A stretch of DNA of 64,000 nt, from positions 66,068,304 to 66,132,303 of the forward strand of contig OY829537.1 in NCBI GenBank assembly GCA_963691705.1, written 5' to 3'. The notes under the pieces were generated by a model. That model did not search any database, had not been told where the DNA came from, and saw only the letters and a list, made by a program, of their open reading frames with translations. Numbering within the stretch: position 1 is the first letter of the stretch; each line of letters starts with the position of its first letter. Made by a program: the position numbers and the translations under genes. Shown here piece after piece: positions 12,701 to 25,060 of this stretch. This DNA is from Viola odorata (lineage: Eukaryota; Streptophyta; Magnoliopsida; Malpighiales; Violaceae).

Positions 12701-14134
12701 GTCCCCTTAAACTACGGGTACACGGTAGTCACCACCCCTCCTGCAGTCGCACCAACCGGACTTGCTATTGGTGAGACCTCTCATATCGGGGGCATGACCC
12801 GCACTGGAAGATGTTACATCTCGGAGGAAGTAGAGAAGCAACGACAAGCCAAAGGGAAAAACCTTGTGATCCGTGAGGAAACGATAGAGGAGACACAAGG
12901 TTTGAGCAAACCTATAACTGAGGACGAGACAACTGAGTTCCTCAAAATCATGAAACAGAGCGAATTCAGCATCATCGAACAGCTAAAGAAAACCCCAGCT
13001 CGAATTTCCATCATGGAGCTGATCCTTACTTCAGAGCCTCATCGCCAAGCTCTCTTAAAAGTCTTGAAGCAAGCTTTCGTGACTAAGGATATCACCACGG
13101 AAGGGGTGGAAAACCTTGTCGGAAGGATTCAGGCCCTAAGCAGCATTTCCTTCTCTGAAGGAGAGATCGACCCCTCGGGAAAAGATCACAACAAGGCCCT
13201 ATACATCATGGTATAATATAAGGGACACGTCATAGCAAAGGCCCTAATCGACAATGGGTCTGCACTTAACGTCATGCCCAGGCACGTCCTCGAACAACTG
13301 CCGGTCAATTTCTCTCACATGAAACCTAGCGGAATGATGGCTAGGGCTTTTGATGGCACCACTCGAGAGATCATCGGGAACTTTGAGCTAGATATGGTCA
13401 TCGGGCCCCACACTTTCGCCTTGACGTTCCAGATCATGGAAATCCAACCCGCTTACAGCATGCTTCTAGGACGACCTTGGATCCATTCAGCAGGAGCCGT
13501 CCCCTCGTCCTTGCATCAGTGCCTCAAGTACGTCAAGGACAATGCCCTCGTCACGATAAGGGCAGAAGAAGCCTTGATCTTAGGTAAGCATGCATCGGTA
13601 CCTTACATCGAGGCTGCTGAAACCTTGGAAAGCTTATTTCAGGCCTTCAAAATTGTCAACGCAGATTGGATCGAGGAAGGATCCCTCGTTGGCGAAGCCT
13701 CAAAATCTGATAGAGCTGAAACCACCACTCAGCCAATGCTAGAGGGAAGTTTCCAACTGGGAAAATGGCTTGGCGCTAAGCTACAAGGATCCAAAGGCTG
13801 GGCACCTCCGAAGAGCTTCGGGGACCGTTTTGGGTTAGGGTACCAACCTGGCAAGGCCGATTTCGTCAGAATTGCTCAAGAAAAGAAAGAAAAGCAGCTG
13901 GCTAAGCTATTTGGACGTTCTGCGCCAGGGGGCAAGATGCCAATCCCCCATATCAGAACCACGTTCCCCTTCGCAGTCGAAACCATCAATGAAAGTCCGA
14001 TCAGGGTATCAGACCTCCGTATCTGCACTCTAGGAGAAGAAGAATCGTCGTCTGGTTCAGTCATTTTCGCTAAGAAGATAGGGGAGTCTGTGTGCAACTG
14101 GACCATCACCATGCTTCCGGATGTCTCTCCATAA
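9767..14134 (+). pseudogene. gag: gag-pro of element A, seven premature stops
   Basis: The structural polyprotein and protease are read in one frame from ATG 9767 (an ATG at 9701 lies upstream but is ACG in B). The gag core spans about 10390-10870 (KIPEFEKYTG to VEQGIKS). A proline-rich stretch and four C-x2-[CH]-x5-H-x4-C modules follow, then an aspartic protease with D-N-G-S at 13250-13261 and a G-rich tail (GDRFGLGYQP). In-frame stops are at 10478, 10703, 11564, 11591, 11675, 11831 and 13214; B reads through at each of these. No net indel separates it from B (4364 nt to the splice point in both). The frame ends at TAA 14132-14134 just inside the intron. Confidence 0.9.
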
Positions 14135-14276
14135 TTACTTCTTTTAGAAAAACCCATGTTTGCACGTTTTCTTACGAAAACATTTTTGTAGGAACTCACG
14201 TTTCCCTTTTGTTAAAAATCAAATATATATGCAATTTTCATTTTACGCATCTCTTCTTTCGCAATTTTAATTTCAG
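14131..14276 (+). other. gag-pro/pol intron of element A with mutated donor
   Basis: Ogre elements have an intron between protease and reverse transcriptase, and splicing fuses the two frames. The acceptor TTTAATTTCAG ends at 14276. The position matching the donor GT of element B reads AT (14131-14132; CCATAATT against CCGTAATT), so normal splicing should fail here unless a cryptic donor is used. The intron happens to be open in the pol frame. Confidence 0.75.
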
Positions 14277-17200
14277 GAGGAATGTTAAATCGGATTGTCT
14301 TGATAAAACCTATGTCTTTACTGGTGAAGAAATCATCGCCACGACCGAAGACAAGGCCGCAGTCTCCGACGAACTAGCCCGTTTACTAGAAAGTTCAGAA
14401 AAGGAAATAACCCCTCATCAGGAGGAATTGGACGAAGTAAACCTGGGGGCAAGCAACGAGAATCAGAAGCTGGTTAAGATCGAAACTACCTTGGACACAA
14501 CTCAGAGAGAAAGGTTGATTTCTCTCCTCAAAGACTACTCTGATGTATTCGCATGGTCATGCACCGACATGTCAGGTCTCGATCCCGGGATAGTCGAGCA
14601 TCGTATCCCATTGAGACCCGAGTTTATACCTGTCAAGCAGAAACTCCAGAGAATGCATCCAGACATCCTTCTAAAAATCAAAGAAGAAGTTACCAAGCAA
14701 CTAGATGCGGGTTTCTTGAGAGTTGCCGAGTACCCAGAATGGATCGCCAATATAGTGCCAGTGCCTAAAAAGGATGGGAAGGTTCGCATGTGCGTTGACT
14801 TCCGGGATCTCAATCGAGCCAGCCCTAAGGACGACTTCCCTCTTCCTCATATCGACATCTTGGTAGATAGTGTCGCCATAAATGGCATGTTCTCCTTCAT
14901 GGACGGATTTTCCGGGTACAATCAGATCAAGATGGCACCCGAAGACAGCGAAAAGACGACCTTCATCACACCCTGGGGAACCTTTTGCTACAAAGTGATG
15001 CCCTTCGGATTGAAGAACGCAGGAGCCACGTACCAACGTGCTGCCGTCACCCTTTTCCATGACATGATGCATAAAGAGTTGGAAATATATGTCGACGACA
15101 TGATAGCCAAATCTCGCGGCACGCAAGATCATGTAGACATCTTGAAGAAGGTATTCGAAAGGTTTAGGCAATTTCAGCTACGGTTAAACCCAGCTAAGTG
15201 CACCTTTGGAGTAACCTCCGGAAAGTTGTTAGGATTCATTGTCAGCAACAGAGGCATAGAGGTGGATCCTAATAAGATAAAAGCAATTCAAGAGCTACCC
15301 GCTCCCATCACTGAAACGGAAGTACGAAGCTTCTTGGGACGTATCAACTACATCGCTCGCTTTATTAGCCAGTTAACGCTTACTTGCGAGCCGATGTTCA
15401 AAATGCTAAGGAAACACGGAGAGGCAGAATGGGACAAAGTCTGTCAGAAATCCTTTGAGAAAATTAAGACGTACCTGCAAAACCCACCGGTACTGGTTCC
15501 CCCGACGCCAGGACGTCCCTTGCTCATGTACCTAACAGTCACGGCTAGCGCCATGGGCTGCGTTTTGGGACAGCACGATGAGTCAGGAAGGCGTGAACAA
15601 GCCATCTACTACCTCAGCAAGAAATTCAACGAGTGCGAGATGCGCTACTCCATGTTAGAACGAACTTGTTGCGCCCTAGCATGGTGCGCTCGAAGGCTCC
15701 GGCAGTACATGTTGTATTACACGACATGGCTAATCTCTCGCATGGATCCACTGAAGTACATCTTCAAAAAGCCGTACCTGTCAAGTCGCATCTGTAGATG
15801 GCAAGTCTTATTAGCTGAGCACGAGATCATCTATGTAACCCAGAAAGCGGTCAAGGCAAGCGCCCTCGCCGATCACTTGGCTGATCATGCCTCGGACGAG
15901 TACGAGTCATTAAGCTTTGACTTCCCCGACGAGGACATCATAGTGGTTGAAGATGAGACCGCAGAAGATCTCCAAGAAGACGACTGGTGGACCATGTTCT
16001 TCGACGGTGCGGTGAACCTCTCGGGCAAGGGAGTGGGAGCCGTGGTCATAGCCCCAGATGGCTGTCAATTCCCTATAGCATGCAAATTGAACTTCCCATG
16101 CACTAACAACATCGCCGAGTATGAGGCATGTATCAGCGGTCTCGCGGCAGCCATCGACCTAAAAGTAAAGAAGCTCCGAATCTTTGGCAATTCAGCCCTC
16201 GTCATCTACCAAGCCCAAGATTTATGGCAGACACGGGATTCCAAGCTCATCCCTTATCAAAAGTTACTCACCCAACTCACACAGGAATTCGAGGAAACTA
16301 AGTTCGACCGAGTCGACAGAGAAAAGAACCGCTTCGCAGATGCATTAGCCACATTGGCGTCGATGTTCAAGTTAGAGTGCGGGGTAATGCTTCAGCCTCT
16401 GAGGGTAGAAGTAAAGGAAACTCCAGCATGCTGTGTAGCCTTAGAAGAGGAACCCGATGGGAAGCCTTGGTTCCATGATTTAGTACAATTCATCAAAAAC
16501 CGGGAGTATCCACCGGGGGCAAGCCGGGTTAGCAAAAAGACCTTCCAGCGCTTAGCACTAGACTTCTACCTCGACGGTGAAGTTCTATACAAAAGGAGAG
16601 CTGATGGAGCTTTGCTTCGCTGCGTCACCATGACAGAGGCAAAAAGAATCATAACAGAAATCCACGAAGGGGTTTGTTCCACACACGCCATTGGGCACAT
16701 GATGGCCAGACAGATAATGAGGCAGGGTTATTTTTGGCTCACCATCGAGCGCGATTGCATCGGCTATTTTCGGAAGTGCCACAAATGTCAAATCTACGCG
16801 GACCATCTCCATGTCCCTCCAGCCCCCCTCTTCAGCATGACATCGCCTTGGCCTTTTGTGATGTGGGGAATTGACATCATTGGCCAAATTCATCCAATAA
16901 CCTCTAATGGCCATCGCTTCATCCTTGTAGCGATCGACTACTTCACCAAGTGGGTAGAGGCCACCTCTTACTCCAACATCACTCAGAAGACGACCATGCT
17001 GTTCATTGAGAGGAACATCATCTGCCGTCACGGGGTCCCAGAAACCATCATCATGGACAACGGCTCCAATCTCAATGGAAAAATGATCGACGGTCTTTGC
17101 CAACGTTGGAAGGTGAAGCACCGAAACTCATCTCCATATCGACCAAAAATGAATGGCGTAGTCGAAGCAGCAAATAAAAACCTAAAGAAGATCATCCAGA

Positions 17201-17715
17201 AGATGGTAATCACTCACAAGGACTGACATGACATGCTTCCCTTCGCACTGCATGCTTACCGGATAGCAACCCGTACATCTACAGGGGCAACTCCCTACTC
17301 ATTAGTCTACGGCATGGAAGTCGTAATTCCCCTTGAAGTAGAAATCCCTTCTCTCAGAATCCTGGCAGAGTCTGAGGTAGAAGAATCAGATTGGGCAAGA
17401 GTGAGGTACGAGCAGCTGAACCTCCTTCCTGAAAAGCGCTTGGCCGCTATCTGTCATGCACAATTATATCAGCAAAGAATGGCCAACGCTTATAACAAGA
17501 AAGTGCGACCTCACCAGTTCGAGGCTGGGGATTTAGTGCTGAAGAAGATTCTCCCTCATCAGGAGGCCAGTCAAGGAAAGTGGGCCCCAAGGTATGAGGG
17601 CCCATATCTGGTCAAAAGTGCATTCTCAGGGGGTACCCTAGTGCTAACCAACATGGACGGAGATGATCTACCAAGACCGGTAAATACCGATGCTGTCAAG
17701 ATATACTTTGCCTGA
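14277..17715 (+). pseudogene. pol: RT-RNase H-aRNase H-integrase of element A, one stop
   Basis: This second exon of the polyprotein runs 1145 codons in one frame with a single premature stop, TGA at 17224-17226 where B has TGG. The RT shows FRDLNRASPKDDFPLPHID, GFSGYNQI and Y-V-D-D at 15088-15099. The first RNase H (about 15500-15880) is degenerate: the usual first Asp is Thr (TVTASAMGCVL). A second RNase H of the archaeal-like type found in Tat elements follows (about 15980-16370: FDGA, AEYEA, ADALA), but its third catalytic residue is changed, GAT to AAT at 16199-16201. Integrase has the H-H-C-C finger (about 16660-16800) and D, D, E residues; the stop falls after the E. Length equals B exactly once the solo LTR is removed. 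Confidence 0.92.
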
Positions 17716-18730
17716 AGCGTCGCGAACGGAGCGTTCGGACAGACCAGGGATATAGGGTTTTATCATGACAATCTATCACAAACATTTGTCCTGAAATGAA
17801 TAAAACAAGTTTTTTTCAGGAGATGCTTATTGTTTTAAAATTTGTTGTCTCCTTTTTCTTTAACTTGTGAGAGGACAAAAGGAGGCATGGCATAGGTGGC
17901 TCCCCAGGAGTAGCTCGAGACGTAAGACACGTCACTCAAACTAACGCCACTAATCAATTTTAAGTTTTGCAGGGACGTAAGCTCTCACGCCTCAGTTTGT
18001 CATCACGAGAGGACCAGGGAGCTTCCGCTCGTAGCAGCTCTTGAATCGCCGCAGCAGGCCACCTTCAAGAGCGAATCAGGAAAGATTTTAAGGCAAACCA
18101 TCGCCATCTAAAGCAAAGTTTCTTTTCCCCGCAGCACTACCAACACAACCGGAATCGCGAACAACCGGTCTCAAAGGACTGAATGCTGGACCAAAGTCAC
18201 AAAGCCCATCCTACGCCGGCCGAGTTGCCGGAATGCTGGTAACATGGGCTCCCATCTCCGTTCACCTATTCGGAGGAGCTCATCACCAAAACGCCATGGT
18301 CGCCCAGCGTACCCTTGCAAGTAACAACTCCGGGAAAAAGCACGACAGAAAGCTGCCCTCCTAGGGCCACCATCAACATACTTAATGCGGTCTTGTTCAA
18401 GAAGGTTCCGACATCCGCACCATGATCAAACACGGTGGAGATCAATCCTTTAATTGAGGGACAGTCAGGTTGTAAGTATCACCCACGCCAAGGTGAGAGC
18501 TGTGGCAAAGCATCTAAAAACTAAGCTATCATCAACAAACATCCGACACGAGTCGCACTAAGTGACCCACGGATGGCCCGACCAAAAGGGAGAGCTTAAA
18601 AACTTATCAATCACATTACTTTTGCCAAAAATCATCTTGCATTTACCCCTCATTAGTTCCTGCCATATCTTTTTCAGGGACTGGGTCACCCCCGTTCGTT
18701 GCCTGCATAGGAACGGTAAGCATATGCCCT

Positions 18731-19120
18731 TGCAGCCCCGCTGCACATTTTGGGGACAGAGGATTTCCCCTTACCCCCGAGCAATCACAAAGCCCATCGA
18801 CAAAGGTCTAGCAAGGACCGGCAAGTGAATGGACCAAATGCGGATCTCATCCTCCCTTCGACCTGGATCGGCGGTCCCCGCCAAGCAGTTGAAAAAGAAA
18901 CCAATCAGCGCACCTAAGCAAGGCGTCCCGGAGCTGGGACCACGTCATAGGCACCCTCGAAAAGCCAAGTTAAAAGAAGGGAGAATCCCTGAACTTATCT
19001 CCTTTTCATTCTCAAATTGATTTCCCTTTCTGTTGTCCCCTCTGCATCTCACAGGGGCTAGAAGCATCTCGCTGTCATCCGCGTGGAGCTTGTGGAAGAC
19101 GCCCTTGCAGCCCCGCTGCA
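18731..19120 (+). repeat. Duplicated TGCAGC-CCC-GCTGCA mini-hairpins (element A)
   Basis: Two copies at 18731-18745 and 19106-19120, each preceded by CCCT and followed by CATTT. The stem is 6 bp with a CCC loop. B has counterparts at 37945-37959 and 38310-38328, the latter with a longer 8-bp stem. Confidence 0.65.
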
Positions 19121-20997
19121 CATTTCAGGGGAGTCCATCTTTCTTTCCCCTTTATTTAAATTTGTTTTTGCTCACTTTGTTAGCTCTAAGACGAGTACGG
19201 TCATCTGGCCCACTGGGGGCAACCTTAGGTTCTTAGTAGCACTTTTCAAATAAGTCATCCCCCCACGTCTAGCAATCAAACCATCTAGCAATCAAACGTC
19301 CAGCAATCAAACCATCTAGCAATCAAACTATCTAGCAATAAAAACACCAAGCAATCAAACCATCAATCAGTCAAAAATCAAAAATCAATCAAAATCCCTC
19401 TTTAGCCCGGCTAAAACAAAAACATACTACTCTCATAAGCATTTTCATGCATCGCATAGGTCAGGAATATTCAATCCCTCTGTTAACTCCAGCATCTATC
19501 CAAATTACGTGCCATGCATGATATTACCTGTTTGCTCTTATATCCGCGGGTTGCTCCGACGTAAGTAGTCACAAACAAATCTCGGTAAGCATTTTTGAGC
19601 CGTCGCGGCGTATCCTTCATGAGTGTAAGGGCCTGACTAGATACTAGTTGAGTTCGTAAAATATCCAGGGTACATGCGCAATTAGACATGGGATAGCTAT
19701 AAAATGACATGAGACTTTTACGATTTTCTCCACTTTTTTCGTTTCTTCCCTCTTTCCACCATATATGCCATCACTCCCCAAACCTTCAATATCACTCATA
19801 CCCCGGGAGCCAAAGAGCAATTTCAGCCAAGATTGCCAGACGGAAGTGTGAGCACGTCGAGTCCAAGAGCACGATGAAGGAGACGGAAAAGGTCACCAGG
19901 AGATCACTAAGGACCATCACCGAAGAAGCAGCAACGACGAAGGTCGAGGCCTCAAGACAGAAGGGGAAAAGATGAAGGCCTCAAGACAGAAGGGGAAAAG
20001 ATCAAGATGAAGGCTGTGCTTGCTCTGCTCTGTTGCATTTCAAATCAAATAAAAAAGGGGAGGGATATATAAAAAAAAATTAAAAAAAATTGAGAGAAAA
20101 AGAGAGAAAAATGAGAGGAAAAAAGAAAAAAAAGAAAAAATGAGAGAGGGGAAAAGGGAAAAGAAAAGAAAAGAAAGAAAATGCTCAGAGACCTTCGAAG
20201 AATACAAACAATCGAAGAGCCAAAGCAATCACAGCCCGGGGACAACTCAATTCGAGAAATCTTGAAGAAAACTTTCCCCAGTGAACTCGAGTAGAAAGGC
20301 CCAAGGCCAACTCGAGAAATCTCAAAGCAACCTCCCTTAGTGAACTCGAGCAAAAGAGGCCCCAAGGCCAACTCGAGAAATCTCAAAGCAAGCCTCCCCA
20401 GTGAGGGCCCGAGAAGAAAAGGGCCCCAGGCCAACTCAAGTAGTGAGTCGCAAAAAGAACAGCGGCGACACTCCCCAATGAAGACTCAAGAAAAGCGCCC
20501 CTGGCTGAACGAAAAGCACCCTCAGCAAGGATCCCAGAGCTCACACACTCTGTCCAGAAAGCATCCCCAGCAAAAAGCGAAAGAGCTCGCACACCTCGCC
20601 CTCATCAGGGCCAATCAAGAAAGCATCACTCATCAAAAACCTTCCAATTCCCCAGCAAAGCAATCTCTCCAAAACAAACTCCTTTCCGGACGTTTCATGT
20701 CCCTTTCATTCTTTTCCGTAAAAGTCCCATCGATTATTAGAACGCCCATGCATGTGCATCTTCATTCGAAGTCTATTCACTCGGATTGACATTGCGAACT
20801 GTAAATTATGTATCATGTTAGTTGCATCTTTATGAGTGTAAAACACTTAGCCTTGTTTCAGAGCGTGAGTGCAAACACTAATATCAGGTGAGGACTGCTT
20901 ACGGCTGCAAATCGTGGGAAAGTCTTGTCCTTGGGGTCGTTACCTCCTGAGCAGGACGCAGACGCATTATAGGTTCGTATCAAGGCCGCTAGCATTA

Positions 20998-21045
20998 GCA
21001 TTCTTCTCCTCCCAGAGTGACAGCATAGTTTAGTTTCTAGCATAG
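20998..21045 (+). repeat. 3' UTR minisatellite of element A, left fragment
   Basis: It contains the unit TTCTCCTCCCAGAGTGACAG followed by a TAGTTTCTAGCATAG spacer. The array is cut here by element B and resumes at 45407. CATAG (21041-21045) is B's target duplication. Confidence 0.8.
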
Positions 21046-21752
21046 TGTTGATACCCGAATTTTGACGCCATTTTTACTTAATTTTAGCATTTCTATCATT
21101 TATTTAAATTACTGTCATTTTTACTTAAATTACAGTCGTCTGTAGTTAAGTTACTGTCACTAGCAATTTTAGGGTTTTCAACGCGTTTTAGCATCATCGT
21201 TAGCTTCGTCAGCTTTCGAAATCGCGTTTTTAATTTTTCGGCAAGTATTTTCATTATTATTATCATTATTATTTTTAGCCTTAAAACTCACATTTTTTAC
21301 TATCTGGCAATCGTTTGCTAGTTTTTTCTTCATTTTTTATCATCTCGTGATTTTTAGGATTTTTAATATTTTAGCACATTTTTTTAGTATTTTTATTATT
21401 TTATTATTATTTTTATTCGAGCTTTTATTGGACCCGAGTAAGCCTGCTCGGACAATAGCTCGACTTTAAAATGTTTTCCATCAACTAGTTGCTAGATTTT
21501 TTTGTGGTCGCAACGGCCTACAGCGACTCGTGTAATTTTCGGCGTAACGTTATTATTTTTCCGTTCAAACATTTCACGTTTTTGAACGCGAAAATAAACA
21601 CGTTAAACGAGGAGTTCTCGTCATTCGCTGTAGACGGTTAAAACCGGCGTATTTTTCTCTACGCGCCAGTACCTTCGGCTCGAAAAGTCGGGACGTTTGC
21701 CCGCGAGACTCGGCTCGAGGCTATTTAAATGAGACTTAAAGGCCTTTGATCT

Positions 21753-21993
21753 CAACCGTTTATCTGGTCAACCAACGAAAGTCAACCAGATCAACGGTTG
21801 ACAATTTATTATGCATAATGCACGTGAACAGTGCCGAGGGAGTGCAGCGAAGCAGCCCACGCCCGAGCCACCTGCTCCCGTCGCGTCTAAGCCTCTAGCC
21901 CGTAGCCCCTAGCTCCGCCATCATCACAGCCGGCCCTTCCTCCACGCGCAGCCCGCGTCCGGCCACCACGCGGCTGCTTTCGGCTATAAATAG
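21753..21993 (+). promoter_or_regulatory. Element B 5' LTR promoter: inverted W-box repeat and TATA box
   Basis: Inverted repeat at 21753-21802 with arms matching those in LTR A (one mismatch here, GTTTATC for GTTGATC), and TATA box CTATAAATAG at 21984-21993. Keeping this inverted repeat while the surrounding LTR diverged suggests constraint. Confidence 0.65.
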
Positions 21994-22899
21994 CCGTCGT
22001 TTCCAACGGCAAAAAGGCCCGAAAATTTTGCAAGAAAAAAACCACTGCCCCTCTCCATTCTCCCCGTCCAACTCACGCACCCTCAGTCCCTTTCCCGGCC
22101 TTCGTCCTCACGCCGGCAGCAGCACCACGGTGAGCGGTTCTCTCTCTTGTTTTCTTCCTTTCGTTTAAAATTTCGTTTAGAACTTAGGCAATTAATCAAG
22201 CATTAAAACTTGCTGCAACCACTTTAGTTTCGGTCTAATTTCACCATGCTAACGTCCATTTAAATTATCGATGCTTAAGTTAATTGTTTGGTTAATTAAT
22301 GTAAATATGCATCTTGCCGTTTTCTCCAAAAATGCCACTGCTTTGTTCCCGTTTTCCTTGCTGTGATGATGTATTTGTGCTGCTGGGAGGGAGACGCTTC
22401 ATTCGGGTCAAGAACCAGGCGATTTGGCCGCCTGGTTCATCACCTCCGTCGCCGGCAGTGGCTCCGGCGACGTGAGGAAGAAGATGGTGACTTGGGCCAT
22501 GCGGCCCTTCGGGCAAGGAAAGGAAGAAAGGTGATGGGCTTGGCCCATCACCATTTAAATGAATTACCTTTGGGCCAGGAGCTGTTCCTGGCCCATTTCT
22601 TCCAAATTTTAAATAGGGCCCAGCCCATTTATATTTTTTCCGAGTCTTCGTTTCGTTAGTTTTTTTTTTTTACGCAAAATGCTCGCATGTTTCATATATT
22701 TGTTTTTCATGATACGTGCTATTTTTCGTATGTTTTATACATGAATTGATTAATTCACTTTTTTCGTAAAATATTTCGTATGCTTTTTTTTATCAAGTTG
22801 TTTATCGAATTGTTTATATGTGAATTGCTCATTCTTTATCATAATATTTATTGTCATGTTATCTAACCTCAGTCATTTATATTTAACTGTTTAATTTCA

Positions 22900-23520
22900 G
22901 TCATTTAAAATACCGCCTATATGGTCGGTCGCTTCTTTAATTTTCGTAAATATTCAACTGCTTTAAATTTTCGCAAACTGCTGGAAATCCTTCCGCAAAA
23001 TATCAACTGTTTAAATTCCGCACTTTAATTCTGCAATTTACTTTCAGCAATTTAAATTCAATACCGCCTACATGGTCGGTCGCACTTATCAACTGTTTAC
23101 TTTTTCGCACTTTAATTTTCCGCAATTTACTTTCGGCAATTTAAATTCAATACCGCCTACATGGTCGGTCGCACTTATCAACTATTTAATTTTCCGCACT
23201 TTAAATTCCAGCAATTTACTTTCAGCAATTTAAATTCAATACCGCCTACATGGTCGGTCGCACTTATCAACTGTTTAATTTTCCGCACTTTAAATTCCAG
23301 CAATTTACTTTCAGCAATTTAAATTCAATACCGCCTACATGGTCGGTCGCATTTTAATTTTCGTAAACATTCAACTGCTTTAATTTTTCGCACACTGCTG
23401 GAAATCCTTCCGCAAATTATCAACTGTTTACTTTTCCGCACTTTACTTTTCCGCACTTTAAATTTCAGCAATTTACTTTCAGCAATTTAAATTCAATACC
23501 GCCTACATGGTCGGTCGCAA
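22900..23520 (+). repeat. 80-90-bp tandem repeats in 5' LTR B
   Basis: Units begin ATACCGCCTACATGGTCGGT (near 22910, 23070, 23152, 23238, 23325 and 23497) and continue with Cs and As around CAACTGTTTAATTTTCCGC and a CAGCAATTTACTTTCAGCAA segment. Element A LTRs lack them, so they mark the B subfamily. Confidence 0.85.
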
Positions 23521-23739
23521 CATTAACTGCTTTTATTTTCTGTAAATATCAACTGCTTTAATTTTTCGCAAAACTGCTGGAAATTCTTCCGCAATATCAA
23601 TTGTTTTATTTTCCGCAATATCAATTGTTTTATTTTCCGCAAATATCAACTGTTTACTTTCTGCAAATTATCAAACTGTTCTAAATCCCCTGTAAATCGT
23701 CAGCTACATTTGAAATATTCTTGCACTTGTCAAAACAAC

Positions 23740-24230
23740 ATTTAATTCTCGTATGTGTTAAATAAATCATTTTTCGCACACAAATCACTTAGCATTTTAA
23801 ATCTCACATGCTTAAAATCCATCATTTTTCGCATGCAAATCACTAGCATTTAAATTCTCACATGCGTAAAATCCATCATTTTTCGCATGCAACCAACTAG
23901 CATTTAAATTCTCACCTGCGTAAAATCCATCATTTTTCGCATGCAAATCACTAGCATTTAAATTCTCACATGCGTAAAATCCATCATTTTTCGCATGCAA
24001 TCAACTAGCATTTAAATTCTCACATGTGCAAAATCCGTCATTTTTCGCATGCAATCAACTAGCATTTAAATTCTCACATACGAAAAATCCATCATTTTTC
24101 GTATGCAATCACGTAGCGATAAATTCTCGTATGCTTAAAATCAATCATTTTTCGCATACAACCAAACTCAGCATCTCATTTCGTATGCGTGAAATACATC
24201 ATTTCTCGTATACAATCAACTGTCATTTAA
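23740..24230 (+). repeat. Hairpin-forming 55-bp tandem array in 5' LTR B
   Basis: About nine units with the same two-arm core as in LTR A. One unit near 24075 reads ATACGAAAAAT / ATTTTTCGTAT, a perfect pair. The 3' LTR copy (about 44050-44590) has one more unit. Confidence 0.85.
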
Positions 24231-25043
24231 ATTCTTGCACTCATAAATTGCTTATTTATTTCTCGAGCTATCGCTAACACTCTCATTTTGCAGGTTTTAG
24301 TTTCAAGTTTCGCTCGAAAGTAAGCCTTTCGATTCCTTTTTATTTATTCGATGCTTTCTGCAAATATCCATCGTATGCATGATATATAGAACTGCTAGAA
24401 CTAAAATCAACCCACATGCACAACGTGTTTAAAGACTGTCTTAAAATGCCGCGTTCATGTGATTTTACGTCTCGCTTATATTGACTGCATGTACATGGGG
24501 ACTTTCGATCCCACAGCAAACTATCGTTTTAAATCCATCATTTAAAATGGTACTCTGTTAGCAATCCATGTTAGGATCACGTAGTAACTAATCTAAGCAT
24601 GCATGGCCCGATGATGAAAAAAGAGGGCGCTCATTCAGTCTTACGGAAAATTCAGCCCCATCACGATCATAATAAAGACTAAAGTGACGATTCCTCTGAG
24701 GGCCCCCTTTTTCAAAACGCATTTCTCAAACACCTTTTTAAACACCTCTCTCATCAACCGGTAACCGTTTTCGGATGTGTCTCGGGTGCCTAACACCTTC
24801 CCGAGACCATAATACGACCCCGAACCTTTGTCTGGGGTCCAGACCCTTTTTTTTGTGCCTTTAGTTTTTTACTTATTATATTTCCTATGCCATGACAATT
24901 AGGGTTCCCTAAGCCTAGCAACCAAATTAGGGTGGCGACTTCATTGCATGCTGCTAGGCGTCCCTTTTACGCCGAGCATTGTAAGGTCTCAAATTTCGTT
25001 GCACACTCGCGAATTTTTTTAAATTTTCGGGGGCGCGACAGTT

Positions 25044-25060
25044 TGGCGACTTCACTGGGG
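25044..25060 (+). other. Primer-binding site of element B
   Basis: TGGCGACTTCACTGGGG starts four bases after the LTR; it resembles the tRNA-Arg-type site reported for Ogre elements. Confidence 0.8.

Larger units (their letters stand above)
17716..21045 (+). other. 3' untranslated region of element A, left part
   Basis: Non-coding and co-linear with 37262-40200 of B. It contains two TGCAGC-CCC-GCTGCA mini-hairpins (18731-18745 and 19106-19120), short AGCAATCAAACC-type repeats (about 19265-19370), a purine-rich AAAAAGAGAG tract (about 20068-20180), repeated AACTCGAG-CCCAAGGCC sentences (20240-20440), and the first units of a minisatellite where element B inserted. Confidence 0.7.
21046..25040 (+). 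repeat. 5' LTR of element B (3995 bp)
   Basis: It pairs with 41349-45401, begins TG, ends CA and is followed by a primer-binding site. It shares the first 800 bases, the TATA region and the last 800 bases in outline with LTR A, but has a different middle with an 80-90-bp array. Confidence 0.95.

Noticed and set aside
16585..17121. 178-codon minus-strand ORF repeated at 36131-36667
   Set aside because: It is the antisense shadow of the integrase region and is conserved only because the sense strand is.
22363..22659. 98-codon ORF conserved with 42667-42963
   Set aside because: Both lie at the same place in the two LTRs of B, which are nearly identical everywhere, so conservation does not indicate coding.
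23812..24000. Minus-strand ORF with repeated HAKNDGFYACENLNAS
   Set aside because: It is only the translation of the 55-bp array, whose unit length happens to be a multiple of three in places. The same occurs at 44119-44361.
23740..24230. Regular repeats with near-constant spacing, CRISPR-like at first sight
   Set aside because: The spacers are themselves repeated and AT-rich, the array lies in a plant LTR, and four LTRs share it. It is an LTR tandem array.
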